Shown one piece after another: positions 11,227 through 23,400 of a stretch of 64,000 nt of DNA. Under the pieces are notes generated by a model. It was given only the letters and a program-made list of their open reading frames with translations. It did no database searches and was not told the DNA's origin. The stretch covers positions 310,001-374,000 of the forward strand of contig JBLDXI010000023.1 in assembly GCA_047495785.1 (NCBI GenBank). The letters run 5' to 3'. Both the position numbers and the translations under genes were made by a program. The DNA comes from Lepidodermella squamata. Its lineage: Eukaryota; Gastrotricha. The stretch's first letter is position 1. Each line of letters begins with the position of its first letter.

Positions 11227-12944
11227 AAGGAGAAGGTTCAATACGTTGTGCGAAGCACGGCGGATATCGCGGCTGAAGGCGAGTACCGACAACGCGGCGG
11301 AACGCGATCAAACTCGGCCATCACCTCCGTCAAAGTCATCGATCTGACGGGCAAGGAGGTCGAGCGATGCCTCGACTCGGACGAAGCAGGGCTCACCTAC
11401 TTCGACGTGCCGGAGTTGCGGCACAATCTGAGACTGCTGGTCGGCCAGGCTGAAGACGACGTGATCGACAATTTGAAAACGAGGGATCGAGAAAGGGACC
11501 AAATCGCCGTGTTGGAGCACGATAAACAACGATTGGACCAGGTTTTAATCGAAGAGGAGAGACAAACCGCTCAGTTACAACAAATCGTGACCCTGGTCAA
11601 TAAACTGGACGATGCGACGTCGTTGGATGACGCGATTTCTCTCATTTCCGACCTGCGGATCGATTTCGAGAACGAATACGTCATGTATGGCCTCGAGCGG
11701 CTGTTGCACCCGGTTTCAGAGCCACTGCTCAAAAATTCGCTATCAACCTGGGACCCGCTTGATCGCAGCCAGAAATCGTTGAATTACGACTCATTGGCTA
11801 AATTGAAACGAGCTTTCAGTGAATGTGATAATTTGCCAGCGTTCGATTCGCTGATTTGGGAACTTTGGGTGCCGCCGGTTCGCCAGGCCATCATCAACCG
11901 GTGGAACCCGCGTGACCCCGACATTCTAGTCGATTTATTCGAACTGTGGCAGCCGATCCTACCGACTTGGATCTGGGATAACATTAGCGATCAGTTTTTG
12001 ATGCCGAGAATTTTGGCCGAGGCTGAAAATTGGAACCCAGTCACCGATGCGTTGCCCATCCATCAGTGGATCCACCCGTGGCTCGGGTAGTTGGGCGACA
12101 AATTAGAGCCGGTCTACGTTCCGATTCGTCAGAAAATCGCAGCAGCTCTCGCGAATTGGCACCCCTCGGATCCTTCCGCGAGAATCCTGCTCCAATCTTG
12201 GTTGCGAGTTTGGTCCGACGGCCACATGCGGTCGTTCGTTCTGCAACATATCGGGCCGAAACTGACTCGGCTGATGCAAGACTTCGTGATAAACCCCTGC
12301 CAGCAGCAGTTGGACGCCTGGAAATGGGTGTTTGATTGGCTGGAAATGATGCCTCATCCGTTTTTTGTCACCCTACTCGATAAGCATTTCTTCCCGAAAT
12401 GGCTGCAATGTTTAGCGGCTTGGCTCGATGCGAGTAATACCGATTACCAGGAGGTTACGAAGTGGTACCTGGGATGGAAAAGCAGCATCCCCGTTGCGTT
12501 GGTTGAAGAGCCGAATATCAAGGATAAATTAGGCCTGGCTTTGACTATGATGAATCAGGCGATTACCGGCGGCAGGGCAGAGTCGGTTTTGGCTGCGGCG
12601 TCCTACCCGCCTCAAATGCCGTATCAGCAACCGCCAATGCCTGCGTACGCCCCGCCCCCGCCTCCTCCTCCGCCGCCGAGTGTACCCCTCAGTTTCAAAG
12701 AAATCATCGAACGACGGGTTTGTTCCGCTAATTTCTCGCGTCATTTCGTGCTTCAAATTTTAATTATTTTTTTTAGGCTGAAGCTTGTGGCTTGGTTTTC
12801 ATGCCTGCACAGCGGAGTCTTGGCACTCAGCAAATGTATCAACTAGGCCGAGTGATTCTCTATATCGATCGAAATGTCGTGTTTGTGTCGTCGAACGGCG
12901 CTTGGAAACCGGTGTCTCTTGAAGAACTGTTTTCACTAGCCTGA
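11227..12944 (+). pseudogene. TFIP11: TFIP11/STIP homologue, 5'-truncated and with an in-frame TAG
   Basis: TFIP11 acts in the spliceosome, helping release the intron lariat with DHX15. Similarity starts at 'SVKVIDLTGKEV' and runs through the GCFC region ('WNPRDPDILVDLFELW', 'PIHQWIHPWL', 'WHPSDPSARILLQSW', 'HFFPKWLQCL', 'TKWYLGWKS'). After a 59-bp intron (12718-12776, phase 0) it runs through the conserved tail ('VFMPAQRS', 'GRVILYIDRNVVFV') to TGA at 12942-12944. AATAAA is at 13024-13029. The N-terminal domain and G-patch, which should precede this part, are absent; the frame is open only from 11227. TAG at 12088-12090 replaces one residue between 'HPWLG' and 'LGDKLEP' without changing alignment length, so a TTG-to-TAG change is the simplest reading. 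The intron argues against a retrocopy. It could be a pseudogene, a readthrough gene or a sequence error. Confidence 0.85.
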
Positions 12945-13023
12945 TGGCTTCTGTACTGAGAAGTCTTGTTGCTTTTACGAAAGAGAATGAGCAAAGCTCT
13001 ATCACGTTTTATATTCGTTATTG

Positions 13024-13029
13024 AATAAA
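13024..13029 (+). terminator. Poly(A) signal of the TFIP11 locus
   Basis: AATAAA lies 80 bases after the TFIP11 stop codon and ahead of a T-rich stretch. Confidence 0.55.
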
Positions 13030-13839
13030 ATACGTTCTTTCAAGCCTATTTTTGAATTTTTTATTGCGCGTCAATCTCAAATCTCAAGCAAGGCCTTGAA
13101 TCCTATCGAAGTTGCGGTTACAGCTAAGCACTCTTAGCCATATCACGGCTTGTGTCTTAACGGCATGTCTCCGGCATTAATCACGGCAAAATTACTCAAG
13201 GCGTGACGGACAACGGATAACAACGGCAAATTTTGAAATATTCCGTCATCAACGCATCGCGAAAGAGAATTTGATGCGTGACGTGTAGCGAGTAACCACG
13301 GCTCAATGCCGTTTCTCTCTCAATGCCGTCACCCCTGCTTGATGCGTGATTTTTCTTTAACCGTGATAAGGGTGATAGAGGTGAGCTTAAGCTGCTTTTC
13401 GTCATTGGGCTAATGAAACCCGCTAAGTACCTGGGAAACATTTTTGGGACGACTTGATCTGTCAGTTTTTAGAATTTTCCTATTATTCAACAGCGGAAAC
13501 TCAGATAAACTTCCCGCTGGGACCTCGCCGCAATCGCATTTAAGTGATCACTAATCTCGAATCGAGCATCCGGGCTTGAAGCCTAAAGTCCAGAAAGATG
13601 AATGATCGGCAGAAAGTTATGCAGTCAAAGCGTCCGAGGGAATCGCGCGATTCAATAATTCAACGTATTCCTTATCGGCCAGAGAACACCGGGCCAGCTG
13701 ATAGCCGCCAAGCCTAGTCAAAGATTATTCAACGAGGTTGAGGCCGGTTAATGTCTCATTGAAAAGCTTGGAATGTGTCTGATTCGGGCAAAATGTATAC
13801 CAAAATGTTCCCCAGCATTCATAACCTTATTCTTCGTAG
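13030..13839. other. Intergenic, nothing assignable
   Basis: I see no gene. Words of the type GATGCGTGA and ACGGCA recur between 13190 and 13400 without a clear unit. Confidence 0.35.
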
Positions 13840-14415
13840 TTTTGTTGGGGCCCGAGTCCGAATTCTGCCCGTCCGCGTTCGGGCCGGCCCGTACGTAGAC
13901 GGGTAAGAACGATTTGCCGCTCCGCGCTCGGGTCGCTTTAAAACATGCCCGTATGCGACGTTTACTGTGAATTTAACAAATTCGGAAGAATCTCGCTTCA
14001 CCGCACACGGGACGGCTAAGGTGTCGACCCGAGCACGGCGGAGAACAATAGCAACCAGCGCTATTGTTCAGCGCCGCACTCGGGCCGCCGGGCTCGGGCA
14101 TCTGGAATCGAGCCGTCGGGCGTGGGTAGCCGGGCTTGGGTCATCCTACAACAACGCCCGACCCGATAACTGTATCAAGTCCCGGCACGAACCCGGCGTC
14201 CCGGGTACGGCGCGCGCAAGCAACAGTAGCACTGGTTCCCATTGTTCTCCGCCGTGCTCGGGCCAACACCTTGGCCGGCCTGTGTGCGGTGAAGCGTCTG
14301 AAGATTCTTTCGAATTTGTTAAGTTTACAGTAAACGTTGCATACGAGCACGTTGTAGACTGGCCCCAGCGCGGAGTGGTAAACGATCCGCGCGCCCCATA
14401 TTCTTCCAAATGGAG
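13840..14415. repeat. GC-rich inverted-repeat (MITE/foldback-like) element, best copy
   Basis: The left arm (about 13909-14056) and right arm (about 14234-14386) are imperfect reverse complements over some 150 nt. Both contain the ordered blocks AACGTTTACTGT, AACAAATTCG, GCTTCACCGCACAC, CCGAGCACGGCGGAGAACAAT. The outer left part (13840-13908, TGTTGGGGCCCGAG...) and the outer right part (GATCCGCGCGCCCCATATTC) both recur at 19706-19803. The element is non-coding; ORFs across it are products of the palindrome. GC content is far above that of the flanks. Confidence 0.75.
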
Positions 14416-15468
14416 ATGCGCGCGCATTACCGCTTTCTCTATAGCTATGTACGGCTGTATTAATAATAGTAATAGCATTTGGCGCACATCTGGCTTGCGC
14501 GTATTGTATACAAGCCATGTTTGAGTCAGAACTAAATCAGCATTAGCTGTTCGCAGTTAAATGTGACAGTTCATTCGATTCCTTTCTCTGAAAACACTGT
14601 GTGATGGACCAATCGACCAGTTAAGGCGTAGAATACCTGCGAATAATTGCTTCTGTTTAATTCAAATACCTAGCCAAATTTGCACACCAAACGGCCTCAG
14701 CTGACCAAAGCAATCTTTCGGAGCTGCGATTTCGAAAAATAAATTCCAATTTAATGAACTTTATTGTAATAACAAAACGCATTTTGATAGCTCAGCATAA
14801 TCAGTTTTGCGAGTTAGGAATGCAAAAGAATGAGTATAAAGAAGTCAAGTTTGTTTGTTTCGTTGAGTTAGGATTCTCAGGAAGTTTTCAGGTATTCTTA
14901 GAGCTTAGGAACTCTACCCGGTTGATGAAGGCAGATTTTAGTTCTGCATGGACAGGAAGCCTGGTTGAATGCAGGTACAAGGTCGAAAGTTTGCTGAACT
15001 ATGGGCAACGGCTCGGCGTATGAAGCAATCGAATATTAGACAAGAATCAAAGCTGGGTTTTGTTTTGATTTCGGCTTCGTTAAACGAATCCAGCTTATCT
15101 CTTGCCAAGGTATAATAGATGTGGAAAGCGATTGCCTGAATCAACAGCGGTTATGGAACGAACTGCTGAAGCTGAGCAATTCACAGATAACTGACCGGGC
15201 TTGTAGATCGTACTGCAGAGGTAAAACCATGATTTGCAGCCTTACAGGTAAGGTACCAAGCGATGGGGTGACTTGTTGGACAAGAAGATTCGCAGCCGAT
15301 AGCCGCTGCTGAACCGGCTGGACGTACTACGGCGCTGCGTGTTGAGGGGTGTCAGAGCGGGTTTGAAGCTGAAAACAGCTTGTTGTTGAATGGACTGGGT
15401 GACCTGGTGAGAAACCTGCGATCCTGAAAGGACTTGAAGTCAGCGACCAAATCTACCAAAGGAGTAGG
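14416..15468. other. Intergenic, nothing assignable
   Basis: No gene or clear repeat is seen. ORFs here are short and without domains. Confidence 0.35.
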
Positions 15469-15833
15469 GTGCGAAGTACAGCGTGTAATCGAGTGGTCAT
15501 GGCGTCTCACTGGCTGCGAAGAGGCACGGGTTCAATTCCCAGAACTGCACAACGTCAATTATGCATAGCGTCTGCTTTCTTCTGCGGTTCTGGGACAGTA
15601 AATCAAGCTGCCATGAAGAGTCATGTGGCCAACTGGAGCCAAGGATACAATCCTCTGATAATTCCTGCCAGGCAGTTCCTCCGAGACCGCGGCACCTTCC
15701 TCCCGGTAGGACGCCATTCATCAGCAATCAAGAGATGCGAAAGCCTGGGGACCATGGATCAATCAGCAATAACCCTTTGATTTCTTCGGCTGGGCGCTAG
15801 AAAACATTTTAGCTCCCGGATCCTACTTCGCAC
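15469..15833 (+). mobile_element. tRNA-related SINE-like element (tentative)
   Basis: The head has a polymerase III-like A box (GAGTGGTCATGGCG near 15488) and, about 34 nt on, a B box GGGTTCAATTCCC near 15531, the spacing seen in tRNAs. A body of about 290 bp follows. The region is bounded by inverted words GTGCGAAGTA (15469-15478) and TACTTCGCAC (15824-15833), not by a direct duplication, which is unusual for a SINE. It has no body similarity to the SINE at 33690 that I can see. Confidence 0.45.
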
Positions 15834-16570
15834 ACTGCAAGGGAGGCATTCTTAAGCTTCTACCTCTTGAGCTTGCGTTGAGTTCCGGACACAGGCATCC
15901 CGCAAGCGGCAGTCTCACGGGCCCTTCCGCAGTTTCGGAATCAGTGTGAGCAGGTGGAGGGAGAAGCAGCACCGGCACGAGTAGTAATCGGGTTTCATCG
16001 GTGGCGTTGACGAACTTTGCAGCAACTCGCATCTTAGAACCATGCAGACACAATAGCGATATAGGGAAAAAGACGGTGAGCGAATGAAGGAGTAGAAAAA
16101 AACGAGTCGAATCAGCTCGGCCAATGTGTGGGACGATGAAGGAAATCGTTAGGTGAACGGTCGCTAAACCTTTCCAAGCCCATGATTCCGGCGAGAAACT
16201 TTTCAAATAGTTTCAGATACATAATTGAGTTTCCAGATTCAGAAAATTAGGATTTCATTAATCAAAAGGTCACAGCGCAGTGTAAGGCAATCATAACTGC
16301 GCTTACGGCTTGTCCTGTCTTTGATCCAAGTAGTCCGCTAGGTGCCAAGCCAATATCACGATGTAATTAACATCGACGGCAATCCCTCAGCTTATTGCTA
16401 TCTCCAACATTGATCGGTCATGACTAAGCCGAAACAGCATTCTTTGAAATTAAGATTCCGCCAAGTTTTTGAATATCATCAAAATTCTTCAATATTCTAT
16501 ACAGACAAAGAAAGTAAAGTAATTGCTAGAAAATATGTACCATTGATTTCAAAGATAATTACCCTGACTC
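15834..16570. other. Intergenic, nothing assignable
   Basis: No supported feature. The minus-strand ORF at 15823-16206 has no recognisable domain. Confidence 0.35.
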
Positions 16571-17278
16571 TTGATTCTAAATGAAATAAATAAAGTTGTT
16601 CCTAAATCGTGGATTCAATTACGTGACATAGAGGCAGTTAGCCGGGTTCGTAGTTGGGAGAAACAATTGAAGGACATCGCCGTTTCAATATCCGATCAGG
16701 ATTTCCCATTGTCTCCCAGAATCGAAGAGAGTTCTAAATTGAATCGCAGCTAACTCAAGTTTTCCTACAACGGATTCCGGAAAATAAACTCGAAAAACTG
16801 TTCGATTTTGAGCGGGCTAATTTACAAAGAGCGGGTAACAAAGAGTAGTTAAGATGGATAACTGAAAAGCTTCAAGATTCCAGGCAGGTCTGACCAAGTT
16901 CTAACTGATTGCTATAAGAGAACTAAGAGAGCTTGCGAAGAAGTAGCGAGTATTTTAGTTCCCATTTTTCCTGAAGGTAACATCCTGCTCGGCGAAGCAC
17001 TTCGAAAATGGCCAAATGCAGCCCATACAGGCCAAATAATACAGTACAAAAAAGGTCATTTCGTGGCTATTAGGTATAGAAATGTTCCGAACACAGTAGT
17101 AGTGGTTCATTGAAAAATGGCGGCGAAACCTTGGAAAAAGGTTCCCAAGTACTCACGGCGGCCCCTGCACGCAGTCGACGTAGTGTTTGCAGAGTTTATA
17201 ACGCATGATAAGTTTACATATTGCAGGGTGGGACCTATGCAGATTGTCGAATTTTTTCGACCGATGAATAGCAGCTAA
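16571..17278 (+). pseudogene. Decayed coding-like region of unknown family
   Basis: Frame 2 is protein-like at 16571-16753 ('INKVVPKSWIQLRDIEAV') and again from about 16865 to 17278, where stretches such as 'LLGEALRKWPNAAHTGQIIQ', 'GHFVAIRYRNVPNT' and 'FAEFITHDKFTYCRVGPMQI' are interrupted by a single TGA near 17113. Between these parts another frame gives 'FLQRIPENKLEKLFDFERAN'. The composition and the broken frames suggest an old gene or retroelement remnant. I do not recognise the family. Confidence 0.35.
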
Positions 17279-19705
17279 AATTGCTGAGATACTGCTTACT
17301 TGTAGAAGTGAGCTCTCATCAACTTCGGGTCTAACCTGAATTTTATATGTTCCATGTTTCGATATTGTAAAGAAAACTAAACTTTGTGAGGTTGTTCGAA
17401 ACCACAGCCCTTCTGGCCATAAAATTAGTCAAGTCCCAAGTTTGTAATTAAGAGATAGATAATTAAAGAAGCGGAGCTGCTTGCTCTATGTGAGACAGGC
17501 TACGAACTCTCGGAATCTGATGAAAATATTCATAAATATTGAGGCCCCAGAAGCTGCCCTCGCTTGCGCATCAAAGCTTCTAAACAAATAATAGGGCCAA
17601 CTTAGGCTCTCTAACTGTTCTCTAACTAAGGATCCATAAAATTCTATCGATTTCCAAGTTGAGATGTATTCAAGTCTCCAGTTGGAAAGATTCTTTACTG
17701 GAGATTGCGTAGCCCTTGCCAAATCACATCTAATAGGACATTATTTGTATACGATTGATGGGTTCGAGTGTCCTATGATTATCCGCTGACCACTGACCAG
17801 TATTCCTTGATTAAATGATGGTAATGAATGCAAGCCATTTGTGAAACAGACGCATACCCATTCCCAAAAAGATTCAGTGATTTCTATGAAGGTGTCCTAT
17901 AAGGCATAGTTACTGTGTCATATTAGTCAAAACGACTGGTAGCCGTAGAGTCAGGAATACCTTGAATACCAAAATATGAAGCAGGGCCGATATCTACAAT
18001 GGGCAGACAAAAGCTTTTCGTCATTTATCGATGACGAGAGCAGCATAATTGAAGCTGATATGTAACAACGCGGTTCAATATTTCGTGCTCATTAATTCCA
18101 AGCTAGAATCTCTGGAACTCAATATTCTTCATGAAATGGAATTATAAGGTAGAAACGAAATATAGTATGTGTGGACGGTAGTTTTCGAATACTATTTCGA
18201 AATTTGTTCGCGCGTTCTCAAAAACTTGAAGAAAGAGGATTGTTTCCTAATTATTTTCAAAGGTGGATGTTGGTGAGAGATCATTATTTCGCAGGATCCT
18301 TTCTAAACTATATGATTAGCAAAGTCTCAGGTTTGTAATTACAGAGTGGATATTTGTACTTGAACAAGTACGCGTTTTTGCCCACTCGAACTTTAAAAGG
18401 GATTCCCATAGATTCCCAGAGATCTGTATGGGGATTCCATTGGCGTTCTATGGGATTCAAATTCGAAAACTTTGTTAAAAATCTTCTACGTTTAAAACTG
18501 AGTAAGACTTATACTTCATTAGGTTAAAAAGAGCAATTTAGCCTTGTCGTCTTTCATGCGAAAAATGTCGCTTTTTGTTTGATTAAATAATTAGATCTGA
18601 ATCGGAAGCCTCATGACATTTCGAAAGGTTCCACTTCATCGCCCCAATATTCAAGTCTAAAATACCTCAATTCATTCAAAATGAAATGTTGCTATCAGCC
18701 CAACAGATGCTGCCCATATTTCGCAAGATATTATGGTTTATGAAACCTAAAACATTCCTAACTTGAGATCGAACTATAGATGGAAATAAATCTAATATAA
18801 TTCAAGGCTATGACAAGGGAAAATTGTGAGCGGATCATGGCTTCCTATTTCCTATATCTGCTTTCCTACAACCGAATGCCGAATGTATTCCAATAATTAT
18901 TCGATGCAGATATAGAGAAAGCTTCATTTCTTCCGATCAAATCGATCGCCATGCTTTATGCTACATTTTTGGTATTTTTTCAAAAAATCACCGAGTATAA
19001 ACTCAAAAATGAGAAAAAGATTACTTTAATAGTAAAACCTAATCCTTTCGTAACTTTTTCGCTTTTTGCTGGAAAGAATGGGCAAAATAATTTAGAAAGG
19101 CCGAAAAAAATAATAACGTTCATTTCCGTGAATTTAATCAATGATTTTTATGATGAAACATTGAAATTTACACGGCAGGATAGAGCTTATTGCGCTGAAT
19201 CTGAAAATATATAAATCCCCTAAATCGCAATCGAAATGGGCCTAAAATGTGACAACAACATTTCTTTTGCCTAGGATAGCAAGCCTAAGGAGGTAAAAAT
19301 GGGGTGGGTTTAGGTAAAAGATGAAGAAAAGGCATGAAAAGGATGCGTCTGCTGGGATGAAAATGTTGATTATGAGCAGCAGCTTCGTGGCTTGCGCGCA
19401 TCTGGAGCCATTTACGCCGTAAACAACGCGCCCGCGCCGGTAACGCAAGTACTGTGCAGTAAATTCTTTGCAATAATGTGGCTGATGAATCACGCGCACT
19501 TTATATAAGAGAAGTACTGCGGCGGAACTAATTACCGAAATTTCATCGCGATTCGCGTGTTAGTCGACATTTGAACACATCTCGGCGATAGCAAAGCGCA
19601 AAACACACCGATACCTGTTTTCAGCTCGAAAAAATGTTATTCATAGCCCAAGCTATGTCCGAAATATTAAAAGGAATAAAATGATTTCAGCTCGACGTCA
19701 GATAG
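17279..19705. other. AT-rich intergenic stretch, nothing assignable
   Basis: About 2.4 kb contain no gene, RNA gene or clear repeat that I can support. The ORF at 18951-19214 is Lys/Phe-rich low-complexity sequence. Confidence 0.4.
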
Positions 19706-19803
19706 AAGAATATGGGGCGCGCGGATCGTAAAGTGCTGTTACCCGGTCGCATACGGGCCGGCCCGAACGCGTACGAGCCAAAATCGGGCTCGGGCCCCAA
19801 CAG
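19706..19803. repeat. Fragment of the GC-rich inverted-repeat family
   Basis: GAATATGGGGCGCGCGGATC here is the complement of the outer right end of the 13840-14415 copy. The following GGGCTCGGGCCCCAACAG is the complement of that copy's left end. The interior is lost, so two element ends lie directly joined. Confidence 0.65.
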
Positions 19804-20476
19804 TTTCACTGATTTCAATTTGAATCTGAGTGGGCACTTCCGTTTAGAAAAGAAGACAACCTGGAGATGTTGGGAAACCCTGGGAACTTGACCTTGAGAT
19901 TTTCTACTGCGGCTACTAATTTTATTTCATTAATATAAATGCAAAATTTTATTTCAATAAGGATTTTTCTATGTATTTTGTATCTAAAGTATTATATTGT
20001 AGAAATTCGAAATTTGAATTTGCAAATCATTTTTGACTGCCGCTGACTTGCTGCGGTTTGTGGTTCACAGGTGAGAAGTGTCAAGTGCCAAGTGCCAAGT
20101 GTCACCTTTAGGTGTTGTGCGCCAAAAGCCAAAAGCTCAAACGAGAACTTTGAATTCACTAATATTCCATGCCCATTTTCTATTTTTTCAATGTTGCTAC
20201 CAATGAAGGAGATTGAATTGAGCTTCTTCTAACCTTGAATCTTAGATTCTTCACCGTCCGATTGGCATTAGACTCATTGGACTCAAGATTCATGCGTCAC
20301 AAAAAAGCTCTTTAGGAGATTCTTTACTATCTATTCAATGCATATCTTCATCAAATACTTCTTCGCCTTGTTTTGCCCGTAATGGGACTGAAGCGTTTTT
20401 GAGATCCTGGAAGACTTAGAGTCAACAGATTATCGGGCCAGATGTTTATTGTTTATTTTTGTACTAGATAGTTAAC
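19804..20476. other. Upstream region of RIC1
   Basis: No gene is seen. GTGCCAAGTGCCAAGTGTC forms a small tandem repeat near 20080-20103. The RIC1 promoter should lie here, but I cannot point to a specific element. Confidence 0.35.
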
Positions 20477-23400
20477 ATGTATATTGTGGTGGGCACTCCG
20501 CACGTCTACCGCGTGCAGATTCCACCGTTTTTCAAGGGTTACGACCGGCGAGCTCTGCGAAATCTTCATGGCGCGCAAGACAACGCCAGCGGCGGTCAGT
20601 CGGACGCTAGTCTCGAACCCTACTTTCTAACTGGTGTTATCGCTAACCGCGAACGAAACTTATTCCTTCTTTGGTCGAAATCGTCCTTCTATTTATGGAA
20701 CTGCCGACCAGCTGTACAGATCTTCGCCTTTTCGCGATCACCTGAAAGCGTTTCAGAGTACGGCGAAAATGTGAAAATCATGTGGAAATCTGATTCTAGC
20801 GCAATCGCTGTCGCGGTAAGAATTTTGCATGATTGAGAAATTGAAGATTATAATGTATTGCTATTTAGACTGATAAGAGCTACATTTTGTTTTTCAACAT
20901 CGAGTTGGAGCGATCTTCAGGTGGTTTCCTCTCCGGATGGACCGGTCAGAAACGCGTTGACAAGTCGCAACTCGACGAAGACTTCTTACCCTGGACCAGT
21001 ATCGTCGCCTTACAAATCACACCGTCTTTCCAGATCAAAACCGACGGCGTCGTCGAAGATTTCTGCTGCATTCGCGATGAGTTATTAGTCGCGTTATCAA
21101 CCGGCGCAATTCAACGCATTTCCTGGTCTGAAGGCCTGGTTAACTTCGCCTTTTCCTTCAATATTAACGACGTGGCGTTCGGTTTAGAGTTACAACACTT
21201 CCGAGGTTCGGTGTTGAGCCCATCCTCGCAACACACGATACCGAAAACGTTCGTAAAAGCGATCACCTACAGCTCAATGTTGGCTGGTTTTGTTATTACG
21301 TTAGCTGACGGTCGTGCTGGGTTTATCACTAGCCCAACTCTGAGATTTGAGCCGAATAAGCTGCAAGCAGTGTGGGCTAGAGAGATAATAGAAGCAACGG
21401 GGATTCAAAACGTGAATAACCACTATAGACTGCTGTGTTTCGGCTTGGTCTCAGGCCGGGTCGCAATTTACTGTATCGGCGAGTTGACTGGGGCGCTGGA
21501 ACTGGTTCAAAATATGGAAGTAACCCCGGTCGACTGCCCAGACGCCCATGTGAGATGCGGGCCAGTCTCAGCCATGGCCTGGTCGCCCGATGAACGAGTT
21601 CTAGCCGTTGCGTGGCAGAACGAGGGTGTCGGGGTGTATTCAGTATTCGGCTCACTGCTCTTTCTATCGTTAACTTCACTGCCTAATCTCGCTTTAGATC
21701 AAAAATTGTTGATTCAATCCTTGGATTGGAGCCCTGAAGGCTACAGATTGTGGCTGGTTAACCGTAAATTTGACCTGAATTTCGCGACGTTGGGTTTCGC
21801 GAAATCGGCCCTGACGCGCAATTCGTGTGAATCGAATCACTTACATGTACTGCTTCAAAGCGACGATTCGTTGTACGTAGGCCTCGTCGATCGGCTTCAC
21901 GTGCCTGCGAATTCGTCGAACGAGTCGAATTCGAACTCGACAGACGACTGCGGACCAGCCATGGCACTGAGTGTCGTCCCAATCGCGCCTGGAATGGCGT
22001 ATTTGAGCGACAACTGGCCGATTTCTTACAGCTGTGTCTCAGAGACCGGCGATTGGCTGGCGGTTGCAGGCCGCACTGGCCTGGCGTGTTTTTCGCTGAA
22101 ACGCCGTCAGTGGAAGTTGTTTGGTAACATCTCGCAGGAGCGGGATTTTGTTGTTTCCGGCGGACTGGTGCTGTGGCGAGATTTTGTGCTGGCGCTCTGT
22201 TACAACGTGGCGGCGAAACGCGATGAGTTGCGGTGCTACCCGCTGGCTGGCCGGTTAGATACGGCCCTGGCGACGGTGCAACGGCTGGAAACGGCCGCGC
22301 TATTGCTCAATTGTGTGCAGGTAAGCTTAAAGATGAAATTATTCTTGTATTTAGATTACTGAACATTTTGTTAAAATTGTGCGATGGTTTCTCGAAATGA
22401 GTCGGACCTTGTAGATCGGAGTCTAGTTTTTGGAAATTCAAAGAAATTGTTGTTAACATGTGGCTTAACTTCATGCCGTTCAGATTTTATTTCGAGAAGT
22501 ATTTCGCTTTATTTTACTCTCGGATTTTAGCGAATTTTACACTTCTTCTCAACAATTTACGGAAGAAACTGCTCTTCTTCGGTTAAATTAACGAAAATTG
22601 AATGAACAAAATAATGGCGCGGTGAAATTTTTGAATTCTTTTATTTTTATTATTGAAGTCAGCCTTGATTCAAAAAATATTATTTCGGTCTAAGGTTTTT
22701 AAGATTATTTCTGACCGATCTGAAAATTTCAGCGATTTTTACATTATTGTTTGCGATTTTAAACATTTTTGTCTAAAGTTTGAAAATTAGCGGGTAACTT
22801 CAGACCCCAATTTGCGTCGGATTTTAAAAATATGAAAAATGACGTTCTCCTCTTTTTCACTCGTTTCCAAATTGCCAAATTTTTCCGAAATACAATCATA
22901 ATAGGGAACTACATTACGATTTAGAAAAACCGAACTTTTGATAATTTGATTAAATTAGTGGATAAATTTGGAGTTCGATATGGCTAAAAATCCATTTTGC
23001 TATATCAATTTTTACTACAAAACTCGAGTGTCGTTGGGTATATCAACTTGGGAGAATCTTACGCTGGTGCCAAATTTCATTTAATTCAATACCTAACCAT
23101 TTTATTCTTTATTTAACTGGTTAGGCTTGAAGGCTGGGTCTTTAAATTGGGGATTTCGAACTGATTGGAATAATTTAGTAATGATTTCACGATTTCCCAT
23201 CTAACTTTTCGATTTTATTTAATTGTCTCCTTTATTATTTCAGGATTTGTTGATAATTTTCGGCGTCGATGCAGTGGTGACCGTGCTGGCACTGCGAAAA
23301 CGCGGCGCCGCCGTCGATCGCCAACGCCTCGTCGAGCTCAACATCGGGCAGTTCGTCGCGCATCCGCTCACGGTCACGCACATCGCCCTGACGACGCTCA

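Noticed and set aside
12088-12090. TFIP11 TAG as programmed stop-codon readthrough
   Set aside because: The downstream context (TTG) is not a known readthrough context and the 5' half of the gene is missing, so I list it as a pseudogene with readthrough only as an alternative.
13967-14524. 185-codon ORF in both directions across the GC-rich repeat
   Set aside because: ORFs on several frames of both strands are a by-product of the GC-rich palindrome; none has a recognisable domain.
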